This document shows, one piece after another, positions 29,360-36,630 of a stretch of 64,000 nt of DNA. The position numbers were made by a program, and so were the translations under genes. This DNA is from a virus, in the IMG/VR virus record IMGVR_UViG_3300042566_000678, positions 62,001-126,000 of that record, one strand, 5' to 3'. The number at the start of each line of letters is the position of its first letter. Within the stretch, counting starts at the first letter, position 1. Under the pieces are notes generated by a model. The model was given only the letters and a program-made list of their open reading frames with translations. It did no database searches and was not told the origin of the DNA.

Positions 29360-30067
29360 TTATTCAATTGTAGTTTCATCCTCTGTTGCTTCATCTTCAT
29401 CGCCATCATCTACCACACCTTGTGTGATAATAGTTCCTCTCTTTGGTATCCTCCGTTTACCTACCAACAGAAAGAAGCAGTTATAGCAAAGGAATCGTAG
29501 ATTCTCCAACTTATGGTTTTGCCAATCATTATCTAAAAAATCTAATAATAGTGGAACTTTTCCATCGGTTGCTCTTTTCTCATCAAAACCACAACACGTA
29601 CATTCTTCTGCAAAGTAACCAGATGTAATCAATCTACGCTTTAATCTTGCAATTGGATAATCTGGTTTACCTTCACCTCTTAATATTTTATCTAATGCAT
29701 TCTCACCACTATGAACTTGGTTAGCACGGATAATACCAATACCAGCTGGATTTAATAAGTTTTCAAATATACCATAGGTTTTAGCCCATTTTTTATAGGT
29801 ATTATAAGATACACCCAATGTCCTAGCTGCCTCAAATGCGGATTTGGATTTAGATTGTGCATCTCTAATATCGTTTTCCAATATAGGACGAAACCCTGCT
29901 CCACGTGGATATGCTCCCGTAGACCATTTTTTCTTCACCATCGTATCTTTTATTTTTTCGATACGCTCTTCAGGTGTAAGTTTCTCCTCTTTGGGTTGGT
30001 CTACATCTTCCCACTTATCCTCACTATCTTCACCCCAATTAGCAAAAAACCTTTCTTCTTTCGGCAT
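29360..30067 (-). CDS. helix-turn-helix protein with HNH-like zinc domain
   Basis: 235 residues. Residues about 70-100 (SKSAFEAARTLGVSYNTYKKWAKTYGIFENL) are a helix-turn-helix; residues about 155-200 have CTCCGFDEKRATDGKVPLLLDFLDND...LENLRFLCYNC, a zinc-ribbon/HNH pattern in which the usual first histidine is replaced by Leu-Asp. N- and C-terminal tails are acidic. Either a divergent phage endonuclease or a DNA-binding protein that has lost cleavage. Confidence 0.68.
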   Translation of the reverse strand: MPKEERFFANWGEDSEDKWEDVDQPKEEKLTPEERIEKIKDTMVKKKWSTGAYPRGAGFRPILENDIRDAQSKSKSAFEAARTLGVSYNTYKKWAKTYGIFENLLNPAGIGIIRANQVHSGENALDKILRGEGKPDYPIARLKRRLITSGYFAEECTCCGFDEKRATDGKVPLLLDFLDNDWQNHKLENLRFLCYNCFFLLVGKRRIPKRGTIITQGVVDDGDEDEATEDETTIE

Positions 30068-30068
30068 A

Positions 30069-30314
30069 TTAATCTATATTGTATTCTCGTATAAGATGAA
30101 TTGGTGTGATGTATTTACCTGCATCATCTGTTAAATGATGGTTTAATACATTAAATTCCAAATGTTCCCAAGCATCACTATAAGTCATACCATCTCTAGT
30201 CATTAGAGTAGTAATCATTATATCCGTATCATATATGTATCTACCGGTATCGTAGCAGTTTCCTATAATAGCCCCATCAAATCCATCCCATTTTATTTTC
30301 TCTTCTTCTTCCAT
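30069..30314 (-). CDS. hypothetical protein
   Basis: 81 residues, acidic, with AIIGNCYDTGRYIYDTDIMITTLMTRDGMTYSDAWEHLEFNVLN. The segment MTRDGMTYSDAWEHLEFNV looks like a substrate-binding loop and helix, but no family is recognised. Soluble, one base from the oxygenase upstream. Confidence 0.6.
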   Translation of the reverse strand: MEEEEKIKWDGFDGAIIGNCYDTGRYIYDTDIMITTLMTRDGMTYSDAWEHLEFNVLNHHLTDDAGKYITPIHLIREYNID

Positions 30315-30315
30315 A

Positions 30316-30924
30316 TTATTCCTCTATATGTTTATACCAACCGGTTATAATATATTTAGTTTCAGTTTCACTAACTTGACCTTTATGAAAATGTGTCCAA
30401 AATGCAGGCCATATTAAAAATTTACCAGCTTCTGCTTTTTCTGTGTGGTTTTGTGATTTAAACTGCGTTCCACCTGCCTCTACATCATTTAGATATATCA
30501 TCCACGCCAAAACTCTATTAGAACTATTGGGATAGCCGGGGTTCTCACAATGCCAATTATAAAAACCTTCACCTGGTAAGTATCGTTGTATGTTATATCC
30601 TTCCAAATCAAACTTTTGTATGCTATCTAATGCTGGATGTTCCAACATATAAGAATCTAATCCCTTTTCCAATTTAGAATTTATATATTGTACATAATCA
30701 AACCATTCTGGTTCACCACGTTGTATAGCATCTTCGATAAAGCCAGGATACATAGAAATATCGGTTGATTTTTTAGTAGTATTTTCATCTTTAGTTTCAA
30801 TTACCCCACCATTTATCACATACGATGTACCTTTATGTTTGAAATTTGATTTTTCAAATAACTCTATAAGGTCTTTGCAAAACTCTTGTGATAATAAATT
30901 TGGTACTCTATGTATAAAATCCAT
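30316..30924 (-). CDS. 2OG-Fe(II) oxygenase, HxE-type (prolyl-4-hydroxylase-like)
   Basis: 202 residues. The iron site is His125-Cys-Glu127 (NWHCENPG), with Glu in place of the usual Asp, plus His178 (FWTHFHKG), and Lys190 in TKYIITGWY as the 2-oxoglutarate ligand, as in prolyl-4-hydroxylases. WMIYLNDVEAGGTQF and GKFLIWPAFWTHFH match the P4H core. The Asp-to-Glu change is uncommon but keeps a carboxylate ligand. Confidence 0.82.
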   Translation of the reverse strand: MDFIHRVPNLLSQEFCKDLIELFEKSNFKHKGTSYVINGGVIETKDENTTKKSTDISMYPGFIEDAIQRGEPEWFDYVQYINSKLEKGLDSYMLEHPALDSIQKFDLEGYNIQRYLPGEGFYNWHCENPGYPNSSNRVLAWMIYLNDVEAGGTQFKSQNHTEKAEAGKFLIWPAFWTHFHKGQVSETETKYIITGWYKHIEE

Positions 30925-30926
30925 TA

Positions 30927-31187
30927 TTACTCCTTTATAAATTTATCAACTGCTTTTTGATTTCTATCTAAAATCCGTTTAACATTATCCCAAGCATCAT
31001 CATTCTCTTTTAATAACTTTGGATTCACACATTCAATACGAGTTGGTTCATCTCTAACTGGAACGATATAAGAAATAATATCAGCATCCTTTGCTAATGA
31101 TTCTTTTATTAGTTCCATCATTTCTCCCAAATTACTATTAGGTACACCATCTATATTAATGTAGTGAACCAAAATTATCTTATCCAT
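30927..31187 (-). CDS. hypothetical protein
   Basis: 86 residues, alpha/beta: IILVHYINIDGVPNSNLGEMMELIKESLAKDADIISYIVPVRDEPTRIECVNP. The alternation is like a small Rossmann-type domain, but no signature is present. It lies between two oxygenase genes with two-base and zero-base gaps. Function unknown. Confidence 0.6.
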   Translation of the reverse strand: MDKIILVHYINIDGVPNSNLGEMMELIKESLAKDADIISYIVPVRDEPTRIECVNPKLLKENDDAWDNVKRILDRNQKAVDKFIKE

Positions 31188-31768
31188 TATACTAAATTAA
31201 AGTTTATAACACACCGCATACCATTTGTTGGTTGTTCCGCAGTGTGATAGTATTTACCATTAAATATAACTGCTCTACCTTTTTTTGGTGTTATACGATG
31301 TAAAACCTCATAATCGGTATGTTTTAAATCTTTAGCAACATCTTCACCTGCTTCAAATTTTTTATTTACAATTACAGTATCACCATCACTATCCAATACA
31401 TAATATAATACAACCAAATGTTCGGATGTAGAATCTATATGCAATTTATCAACAAATTCTTTTCTCCAATCTGTATTTAATGGGAATTGTAAAAAAGAAC
31501 GGACCTGTAATACATCTTGATAATCAAATCCATATAATTCTGCACCTTTATCACCAACATCTTCAATTAGATTATAAAATTGACTATTTGTTTTATAATC
31601 CAATCTATAATAATGATTCATAACAGGTGTGTTAGTTGATGATATAGTTGGATATGTTGCATCATTCAAATAAAACCAAGGAAACCCACCATTTAATAAA
31701 GTTTCTTTTATTTCATCTTGCTTTTCCAATGATACAATATCATCTACAATCAAAAACTTATCACTCAT
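31187..31768 (-). CDS. 2OG-Fe(II) oxygenase (prolyl-4-hydroxylase-like)
   Basis: 193 residues. His110-x-Asp112 (KLHIDSTS), VVLYYVLDSDGDTVIVN, His175 (YYHTAEQP) and Arg185 (MRCVINF). Shares the strand pair (Y)VxDSDGDT with the enzyme at 14862-15467, so those two are closer relatives. Coupled to the ClpP gene by a one-base overlap. Substrate unknown. Confidence 0.84.
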   Translation of the reverse strand: MSDKFLIVDDIVSLEKQDEIKETLLNGGFPWFYLNDATYPTISSTNTPVMNHYYRLDYKTNSQFYNLIEDVGDKGAELYGFDYQDVLQVRSFLQFPLNTDWRKEFVDKLHIDSTSEHLVVLYYVLDSDGDTVIVNKKFEAGEDVAKDLKHTDYEVLHRITPKKGRAVIFNGKYYHTAEQPTNGMRCVINFNLV

Positions 31769-32334
31769 TATAGTATTTCATCAATTACACCCAAATCCAA
31801 CGCTTCGTCTGCTGGGATGTACCAATCAATCTTTTCTTTATATACTTCCTTCAATCTTGTCTTCTTAATGCCAGTTCTACGGACTGTGAAATCTTCAATC
31901 CATTTCTGTAATCGTTTCATCTCAATCACATCATCATCAATATCCTTCAATGTACCAGCCGATACGGATGAAACTTGGTGATACAATAGAGTTGATGTTG
32001 GGTATGCAAATCGTTTATGACCTCCCAATGTAATTAAGAATCCACAACTCATAGCAACACCTGTAACAATCGTATGTATCGGTGTCGTTGAACGTTCCAT
32101 CACACCTAACAAACCCATACATTGATACACTTGTCCACCATAACTATCTATATATATCTTAATTGGTTGAGGTTCGTATGTTAAACCATGTATAGAATAC
32201 AATTTTTTTAAGTATTCATCATCCTCAACTATATCTACAATTGACTTTGTTAATTCCAATATCGTAGATTGCTCTACCTGTTTGGCAAAGTGTAGTGTTC
32301 TATTTTTAGGTAGTAATAATCCTCCTGCGCTCAT
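31768..32334 (-). CDS. clpP: ClpP-like serine protease
   Basis: 188 residues. Catalytic triad: Ser96 in TGVAMSCGF, His119 in LLYHQVSS and Asp170 in EKIDWYIPADEALDLGVID; also PIKIYIDSYGGQVYQ upstream as in ClpP. Length is close to host ClpP but it lacks a clear propeptide. It might degrade host or phage proteins with a host ClpX/ClpA, or act in prohead maturation as in some phages; nothing nearby encodes a capsid, so the first is favoured. Confidence 0.9.
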   Translation of the reverse strand: MSAGGLLLPKNRTLHFAKQVEQSTILELTKSIVDIVEDDEYLKKLYSIHGLTYEPQPIKIYIDSYGGQVYQCMGLLGVMERSTTPIHTIVTGVAMSCGFLITLGGHKRFAYPTSTLLYHQVSSVSAGTLKDIDDDVIEMKRLQKWIEDFTVRRTGIKKTRLKEVYKEKIDWYIPADEALDLGVIDEIL

Positions 32335-32337
32335 ATA

Positions 32338-32640
32338 TTAATCGTCTAAACTTTCTAAATGGTTAAATTCTGCAATGGCTTCACCTAATTCATCATCACT
32401 CCACTCACTCAAAGAATCTTTTAAATCAGTATTTTCAGTTTCGTAAATAGATTCTGCCATTTCTTTAATACCATAATTCCAAGTAGATTCATCGTACCCC
32501 AAACCTACCGTAATTCCTTTAAAAATATCCAATAACTCGTGTATATCTGTATCTGAATTAGCTAGTTCAATACTAACCTTTCTACCCCATTGTTCTCCTG
32601 TAATCTTTGTAGGTTGTGCACCTTTACTTATATATGTCAT
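32338..32640 (-). CDS. hypothetical acidic protein
   Basis: 100 residues from MTYISKGAQPTKITGEQW; an ATG at 32670 would extend it over the stop of the next small gene. The layout beta-strands (KVSIELANSDTDIHELLDIFKGITVGLGYDESTWNYGI) then acidic helix (SEWSDDELGEAIAEFNHL) is typical of small phage accessory proteins. Function unknown. Confidence 0.6.
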   Translation of the reverse strand: MTYISKGAQPTKITGEQWGRKVSIELANSDTDIHELLDIFKGITVGLGYDESTWNYGIKEMAESIYETENTDLKDSLSEWSDDELGEAIAEFNHLESLDD

Positions 32641-32656
32641 ATCTATTTTTTGTTTA

Positions 32657-32740
32657 TTACATAGTTGCACACTTCAATACCAAAAAGCACAAAGCGAAAC
32701 CAACTATGAAAAGTATTAGGGGTGTTTTAATTTCCTTCAT
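32657..32740 (-). CDS. 27-residue membrane peptide
   Basis: 28-codon frame MKEIKTPLILFIVGFALCFL..., one transmembrane helix, start in AATAGATATG context three bases after the next gene, two consecutive stops (TAATAA). Similar in type to the tiny membrane peptides at 15.9 kb. Confidence 0.5.
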   Translation of the reverse strand: MKEIKTPLILFIVGFALCFLVLKCATM

Positions 32741-32742
32741 AT

Positions 32743-33165
32743 CTATTTTGATTCAAAATCTAATTCTAATTGATTACTTCCCGTCGTTGGTTGTTGTGGT
32801 AATGTAGTTGTATAACTCCATGCAGAACCACTTGGATTCCACATCGTTGTTGTAGATGGATTATATGTAATAGAACCATATCCAGGCGTAGCTATAATAG
32901 TTCCACTACTACCGGTTGTTACTGTTAGCGTTGTGTCAGTTCCACAAGTTACCTTATATGGATTGTATGGGTCATATGGTTGGATAAATGGTAATGTTTG
33001 TATTGGTGCAGTATTTGGAACTCCAAATGGAAAAGATGGTGTTGATTCATCCTTAACCTCACCTAACTTATCTTTTAGGGTATCCCACTGCTTTGGTGTG
33101 GGTGAATAATCATTGCAGGCTTCTACAAAACCTTGCATCCAAACTACAAATTCTTTTGATGTCAT
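32743..33165 (-). CDS. hypothetical protein with Thr/Pro-rich tail
   Basis: 140 residues. Residues 1-45 (MTSKEFVVWMQGFVEACNDYSPTPKQWDTLKDKLGEV) match a short helical element widespread in phages (EF-x-x-WL-x-GF-x-EA, then P-x-x-QW-x-x-I/L). The rest is low-complexity (Thr, Pro, Gly, Ser), probably unfolded. Function unknown. Confidence 0.65.
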   Translation of the reverse strand: MTSKEFVVWMQGFVEACNDYSPTPKQWDTLKDKLGEVKDESTPSFPFGVPNTAPIQTLPFIQPYDPYNPYKVTCGTDTTLTVTTGSSGTIIATPGYGSITYNPSTTTMWNPSGSAWSYTTTLPQQPTTGSNQLELDFESK

Positions 33166-33169
33166 AATC

Positions 33170-33373
33170 TTATTTATCTAAATATTCTTTTACTTTACTC
33201 CAATACATATAACCCCTATCAGCTCCCATATCACTCAATACCTCATCACATACCTTTTTGGCAAATAGAATCGCAGTAGGACGATATAACCTACTATAAT
33301 CACTCATCTTCGGTGGTTCTGTGTTCATAAAGAACTCAATCAATTGTTCCCCTTTTTCTTCTGGTGTTATCAT
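33170..33373 (-). CDS. hypothetical protein
   Basis: 67 residues, helical (MITPEEKGEQLIEFFMNTEPPKMSDYSRLYRPTAILFAKKVCDEVLSDMG). ILFAKKVCDEVL looks like a helix from a small phage accessory family. Function unknown. Confidence 0.6.
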   Translation of the reverse strand: MITPEEKGEQLIEFFMNTEPPKMSDYSRLYRPTAILFAKKVCDEVLSDMGADRGYMYWSKVKEYLDK

Positions 33374-33374
33374 C

Positions 33375-33548
33375 TTATTTATCTTCTACCCAAATGTGCA
33401 TATCACTTTGAATTGGATTGCCGGTATAGTCGGGGTTCAAAACGGATTTCCATTTCTGCCCGCATCTTCTACATTTCATTTTAGATGGCATCCACCCAAA
33501 GTTCGTTTCGTAACGATGTCCTAAAATCTTACATAACAATTTTTTCAT
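33375..33548 (-). CDS. DUF1660-like zinc-ribbon protein
   Basis: 57 residues from MKKLLCKILGHRYETNFGW. The pattern M-K-x-L-L-C-K-x-x-GH followed by CRRCGQKW is that of DUF1660 prophage proteins, with one or two Cys pairs that may bind zinc. Start at 33548 lies one base after the stop of the SGNH gene; a longer frame to 33593 overlaps it. Function unknown. Confidence 0.72.
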   Translation of the reverse strand: MKKLLCKILGHRYETNFGWMPSKMKCRRCGQKWKSVLNPDYTGNPIQSDMHIWVEDK

Positions 33549-33549
33549 T

Positions 33550-34134
33550 TCAAAGATTATCAAATATGAATTTAGCAAACTTTCTATGTCCACTTGAAAT
33601 TAAATGTATCCCATCGGACGAGTCACCACGAAAAATACTATCTTCCATAGGAATTACAACACATTCTTTTAAATCCGTTTGTATTCTCTTTTGTAATGAA
33701 ATGTATCTATTACGGCATTTAGTTTCAACTTCAGCTGAATAGATTGTGGTTTGTATCACTCTTTGTGGATTATACCCAACAATTACAATTGGTACTGCTC
33801 CCATCTTTTTTGCGATGTAAACCATACTTTGAATGTTTTTGATGGTTTCATCCTCTTTAACACTACTAAATGAGTCGTTGATACCACCATAAATTATTAC
33901 AGTATCGTATTCATACGAACCCAATGGATATTTTTCCATTTGATTTAACATCCATTTAGTTCGTTTACCAGCCTTTGAGATGTTATCATATTTAGCGTGT
34001 CTTAACCTTGAAAGTTGATGCTGCCATCCACCTCTATAAGCCGTTAGAGAATCACCAACGAAAAGAATTTTTTCTTCTTCTTCCGTAAATCCCATCAAAA
34101 ACCAACACAATAATGTTATAAGTCCTATTCTCAT
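33550..34134 (-). CDS. SGNH/GDSL hydrolase, exported
   Basis: 194 residues. N-terminal hydrophobic segment (MRIGLITLLCWFLMGF) acts as a signal peptide or anchor. Motifs: FVGDSLT (catalytic Ser about 29), IIYGGIND (oxyanion Gly and Asn) and SSDGIHLISSGH (catalytic Asp and His). The family removes acyl or acetyl groups from lipids, sugars and peptidoglycan. In the periplasm it might alter surface glycans or wall O-acetylation. ATGA overlap with the small gene upstream. Confidence 0.85.
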   Translation of the reverse strand: MRIGLITLLCWFLMGFTEEEEKILFVGDSLTAYRGGWQHQLSRLRHAKYDNISKAGKRTKWMLNQMEKYPLGSYEYDTVIIYGGINDSFSSVKEDETIKNIQSMVYIAKKMGAVPIVIVGYNPQRVIQTTIYSAEVETKCRNRYISLQKRIQTDLKECVVIPMEDSIFRGDSSDGIHLISSGHRKFAKFIFDNL

Positions 34135-34244
34135 TTTAAATATTTTCTAATTCCATACCCAACGATACTGCCGGTATAGTTGTCGTAGATTGTACACAAT
34201 TCCATTCGGAATAAAAATCGTAGGATTTTATTTGTGAACTTCAT
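34131..34244 (-). CDS. 37-residue hypothetical protein
   Basis: 38-codon frame MKFTNKILRFLFRMELCTIY..., basic with an amphipathic N-terminus; start overlaps the upstream stop by 17 bases and its TGA overlaps the ATG of the SGNH gene. The double coupling supports translation. Confidence 0.5.
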   Translation of the reverse strand: MKFTNKILRFLFRMELCTIYDNYTGSIVGYGIRKYLK

Positions 34245-34383
34245 TTTTGGTTTTAAGTTGTTTGATTTGGTCTTTTAAGGATTTAATCTCGCTCTTTAAT
34301 TGGAATGTTCCAATCATTTGAATAGAAATACACACCAATAGACCTATTAGTACCCATACCAATGTATTATCTCTCTTATTCAT
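34228..34383 (-). CDS. small membrane protein with coiled-coil tail
   Basis: 51-residue frame MNKRDNTLVWVLIGLLVCIS..., one transmembrane helix (8-28) then a lysine-rich coiled coil (LKSEIKSLKDQIKQLKTKNEV). First gene behind the promoter at 34403-34433. Function unknown. Confidence 0.62.
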   Translation of the reverse strand: MNKRDNTLVWVLIGLLVCISIQMIGTFQLKSEIKSLKDQIKQLKTKNEVHK

Positions 34384-34402
34384 AACTTTTTATTTATTTG
34401 AA

Positions 34403-34433
34403 CAAAGATACGAAATTATCCGATTAAATCCAA
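34403..34433 (-). promoter_or_regulatory. Bacteroidota-type promoter
   Basis: -7 element TATCTTTG at 34403-34410, 20-base spacer, TTG at 34431-34433. Lies just behind the G-rich 3' element copy 2; same order as at 9.0-9.1 kb. Confidence 0.75.
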
Positions 34434-34449
34434 ATAATATCTATATTTT

Positions 34450-34541
34450 TTTATAGGATGGGGGAAACCGAAGATTGGGGGGAAGGCGCACTATCAAAAA
34501 TTTTTAGGTTCGACACCTTTTCTCCCCCCGCCCCCTCCGCG
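34450..34541 (-). terminator. G-rich structured 3' element, copy 2
   Basis: Starts right after the stop of 34542-35210. Minus-strand order: CGCGGAGGGGGCGGGGGGAG, then AGGTGTCGAACCT hairpin, AAAAATTTTTGATAGT, GCGCC, a CCCCCC run that can pair with the G-run, and a second CCCCC run. The segments GGnGTCGAAnCCTAA and TTTTTGATAGT are shared with copy 1 at 9060-9143. Probable terminator or 3' RNA element. Confidence 0.58.
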
Positions 34542-35195
34542 CTACTTAAAGGTGTAACCCGTTAGTTTTTGTATAACTGAAATATCTACTTGATTGTTTA
34601 GGAAACCATCTGGATTAGATAAATCATTATTAAATAGATATGCTAACCATTTGTTTGCCGATGGGATGTGAATTACCTTCCAACATTGTGTAGGAACTGA
34701 TACTAAACCAATCTTCTTTGCTTCTCCTACCGAACCACTCCACACTCTTACTCTATCATTTATTAATGCCCAATCTCTTGTTGCAGTTTCTAATGATTTC
34801 CAATCTCCTGCATTCAATCTATGAGTTTGTGCTACCATATTTGAAAAGTAGAAACACTCATCTTGTACCGCTTGAGTTTGACAAAGATTATCAGCTGCTG
34901 GCATTACGTGCCCTCTATCGTATCCACTCTTTACATAGTAGAATGCAATATTAGTTTCATCCACCAATTGTGGGTCTGGCTTAAAGTTATCCTTTCTTTT
35001 TAGTGGAGTTGGGCAACCCACCATTGCTTTGGTTGTTTCCCATTGTACTAATACAGGGTATCTTTTTGATTTACTGAATGTAGTTGTGTAATTTTGGTGT
35101 TTGATTGTTACTAAATCTTGTGCTACTAATCCACTAGCTACTAAAAGTACTACCGCTAATGTATTCAACCAATTCTTCCATGTTTGTTTGTTCAT
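34542..35195 (-). CDS. secreted DNA/RNA non-specific endonuclease (NUC1/EndoG-type)
   Basis: About 217 residues from MNKQTWKNWLNTLAVVLLVASGLVAQ, a signal peptide. The beta-beta-alpha-metal nuclease site is seen as SGYDRGHVMPAADN (His of DRGH is general base), then YFSNMVAQTHRLNAGDWKSLE with metal-binding Asn and downstream Glu. The enzyme would degrade DNA and RNA in the periplasm or outside. It could destroy incoming rival phage DNA or salvage nucleotides. The start overlaps the 3' end of the upstream gene by about 60 bases, long for this genome (an ATG at 35210 is also possible). Confidence 0.88.
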   Translation of the reverse strand: MNKQTWKNWLNTLAVVLLVASGLVAQDLVTIKHQNYTTTFSKSKRYPVLVQWETTKAMVGCPTPLKRKDNFKPDPQLVDETNIAFYYVKSGYDRGHVMPAADNLCQTQAVQDECFYFSNMVAQTHRLNAGDWKSLETATRDWALINDRVRVWSGSVGEAKKIGLVSVPTQCWKVIHIPSANKWLAYLFNNDLSNPDGFLNNQVDISVIQKLTGYTFK

Positions 35196-35541
35196 CGTAT
35201 TCATCTTCATTAAAATATTCGTTTAAGTATTGTTTTCCTGATTGTGTTAAATAAATAATTTCTTCCCCTGGCTTTGTATCATCTTCCTTATACATCCCCA
35301 TAAACCCTTTTTCTGTTAGTTCATATACTACCATCCTTGATACTATATATGATTGTAGATACTTTATCTCATTTCCATCTTCCAATGAAATCTCTTCTCC
35401 TTTGAGGAACTTTTGGAAAAAGTAATGATTGATAAACTCATTTGTATCTTTAAGGATTTCTCCTTCTAATTTCATACCAAATAGTCTCTTTACTACCATT
35501 AGGTATTTATCTGTTGCTTCTTGTACTGATTGTGGGTACAT
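35134..35541 (-). CDS. hypothetical protein, possible winged-helix
   Basis: 135 residues, acidic. Residues about 60-110 (YLQSYIVSRMVVYELTEKGFMGMYKEDDTKPGEEIIYLTQSGKQYLNEYF) have the helix-turn-helix then wing layout of a winged-helix domain (LTxxGxxYL is typical). Its 3' end runs far into the nuclease gene downstream. Possibly regulatory; uncertain. Confidence 0.58.
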   Translation of the reverse strand: MYPQSVQEATDKYLMVVKRLFGMKLEGEILKDTNEFINHYFFQKFLKGEEISLEDGNEIKYLQSYIVSRMVVYELTEKGFMGMYKEDDTKPGEEIIYLTQSGKQYLNEYFNEDEYDEQTNMEELVEYISGSTFSS

Positions 35542-35546
35542 ATTTG

Positions 35547-35783
35547 TTATTTGTGAAAGTGAATCATAATACCAGCATCTCCTGCTGATATTATATGTGT
35601 TCCACTTTTGTTTGATACTACATATCCGTATTTAATAAACCGATATATTATTACATCTTTATTTTCGAATGTTGCGTGTATTGCGTTTGTTGCAAAATCT
35701 AAATGTGGGTGTACGATGTGCCCCATTTTCCAACTATCTCTAAACTCTTCTTCTAATTCGTTTGGCGAAATAAGGATTATCAT
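35547..35783 (-). CDS. hypothetical protein
   Basis: 78 residues, mixed alpha/beta with several histidines (MGHIVHPHLDFATNAIHATFENKDVIIYRFIKYGYVVSNKSGTHII). Overlaps the upstream membrane-protein stop by four bases. Function unknown. Confidence 0.58.
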   Translation of the reverse strand: MIILISPNELEEEFRDSWKMGHIVHPHLDFATNAIHATFENKDVIIYRFIKYGYVVSNKSGTHIISAGDAGIMIHFHK

Positions 35784-36115
35784 TTAATTAAGTTTCGTAG
35801 TACAATTGTTAAAGATATAAATATCCAAATTGTATTAAATGTTATTAGTGTTGGTAATGATTTCCTCATACTTGCCCATATCAATGCCGATGATGTTGCC
35901 AATGTTAGAAAATGCAATTGCCATATCTCTATACCATATAATAATCCTGGTAATATTACCACTGCCTTTGCCATCCAAGCCATAAACTCTATGGTGTTGT
36001 AATCTGTCCAATAGGATTTCTTACTAAACATTTTAAGTGTGTTCCAAACCTTTTGGTAGCCAATTAGACCATACCAAATTCCAATAAATGTAATAAAAAT
36101 AAGTGTGTTTATCAT
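35780..36115 (-). CDS. membrane protein with four transmembrane helices
   Basis: 111 residues with hydrophobic segments at about 1-20, 45-62, 66-84 and 88-108. No transporter signature. ATGA-type overlaps with both neighbours, placing it in the unit led by thymidylate synthase and the oxygenase genes. Function unknown. Confidence 0.6.
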   Translation of the reverse strand: MINTLIFITFIGIWYGLIGYQKVWNTLKMFSKKSYWTDYNTIEFMAWMAKAVVILPGLLYGIEIWQLHFLTLATSSALIWASMRKSLPTLITFNTIWIFISLTIVLRNLIK

Positions 36116-36627
36116 TTAGTTTCTTTTTTAATCCAATGTAAAAACATCATAAAAATATATTCATCTTCACCACATACTAACTCATCTCTCCAATGCTCCA
36201 ATTCATGCGAGTTGTAAATCAACAAACCATCACCCAACTTAATATCTTTACAAGTTACAGATTCATCATAATCTTTTGAACAAATAGGCCATTCTATATT
36301 TGATGGATTTTCTATACAAATTGATAATGTTACACCAATATCTTCTCTATCTATATGTTTAGGGAGTCTTGAACCATTTACATATTCTCTACAATATGTA
36401 TTTACAGTTTCTACTTCAAAACCAACTAATTCTTCTATCTTTTCTTTTAAAGTGTGTAACCAAATGTAACATTCAGGAATATCACTTGTCCATACGCCAG
36501 TTGCGCCAGGTGCCGAAGCTGGACTATACTCAACCATATCTGGTCTGTTACACATTAAATCCATAGTTCTTTGTGTTATTTTTTCACAATCTTCTATTGG
36601 GATTACATTTTCTAAATAATGTATCAT
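36112..36627 (-). CDS. 2OG-Fe(II) oxygenase-fold protein
   Basis: 171 residues. Iron ligands His91-x-Asp93 (PKHIDRED) and His145 (HELEHWRDEL) are present and the GDGLLIYNSHELEHW strand matches aspartyl/prolyl hydroxylase-type cores. The usual downstream Arg for 2-oxoglutarate is not obvious (EDEYIFMMFLHWI), so the cosubstrate pocket may differ. Located beside thymidylate synthase. Substrate unknown. Confidence 0.72.
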   Translation of the reverse strand: MIHYLENVIPIEDCEKITQRTMDLMCNRPDMVEYSPASAPGATGVWTSDIPECYIWLHTLKEKIEELVGFEVETVNTYCREYVNGSRLPKHIDREDIGVTLSICIENPSNIEWPICSKDYDESVTCKDIKLGDGLLIYNSHELEHWRDELVCGEDEYIFMMFLHWIKKETK

Positions 36628-36630
36628 AGT

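Noticed and set aside
34450-34541. tRNA or tmRNA gene suggested by GGTTCGAC
   Set aside because: No D-arm, anticodon arm or 7-bp acceptor stem of correct spacing can be drawn; kept only as a structured 3' element.
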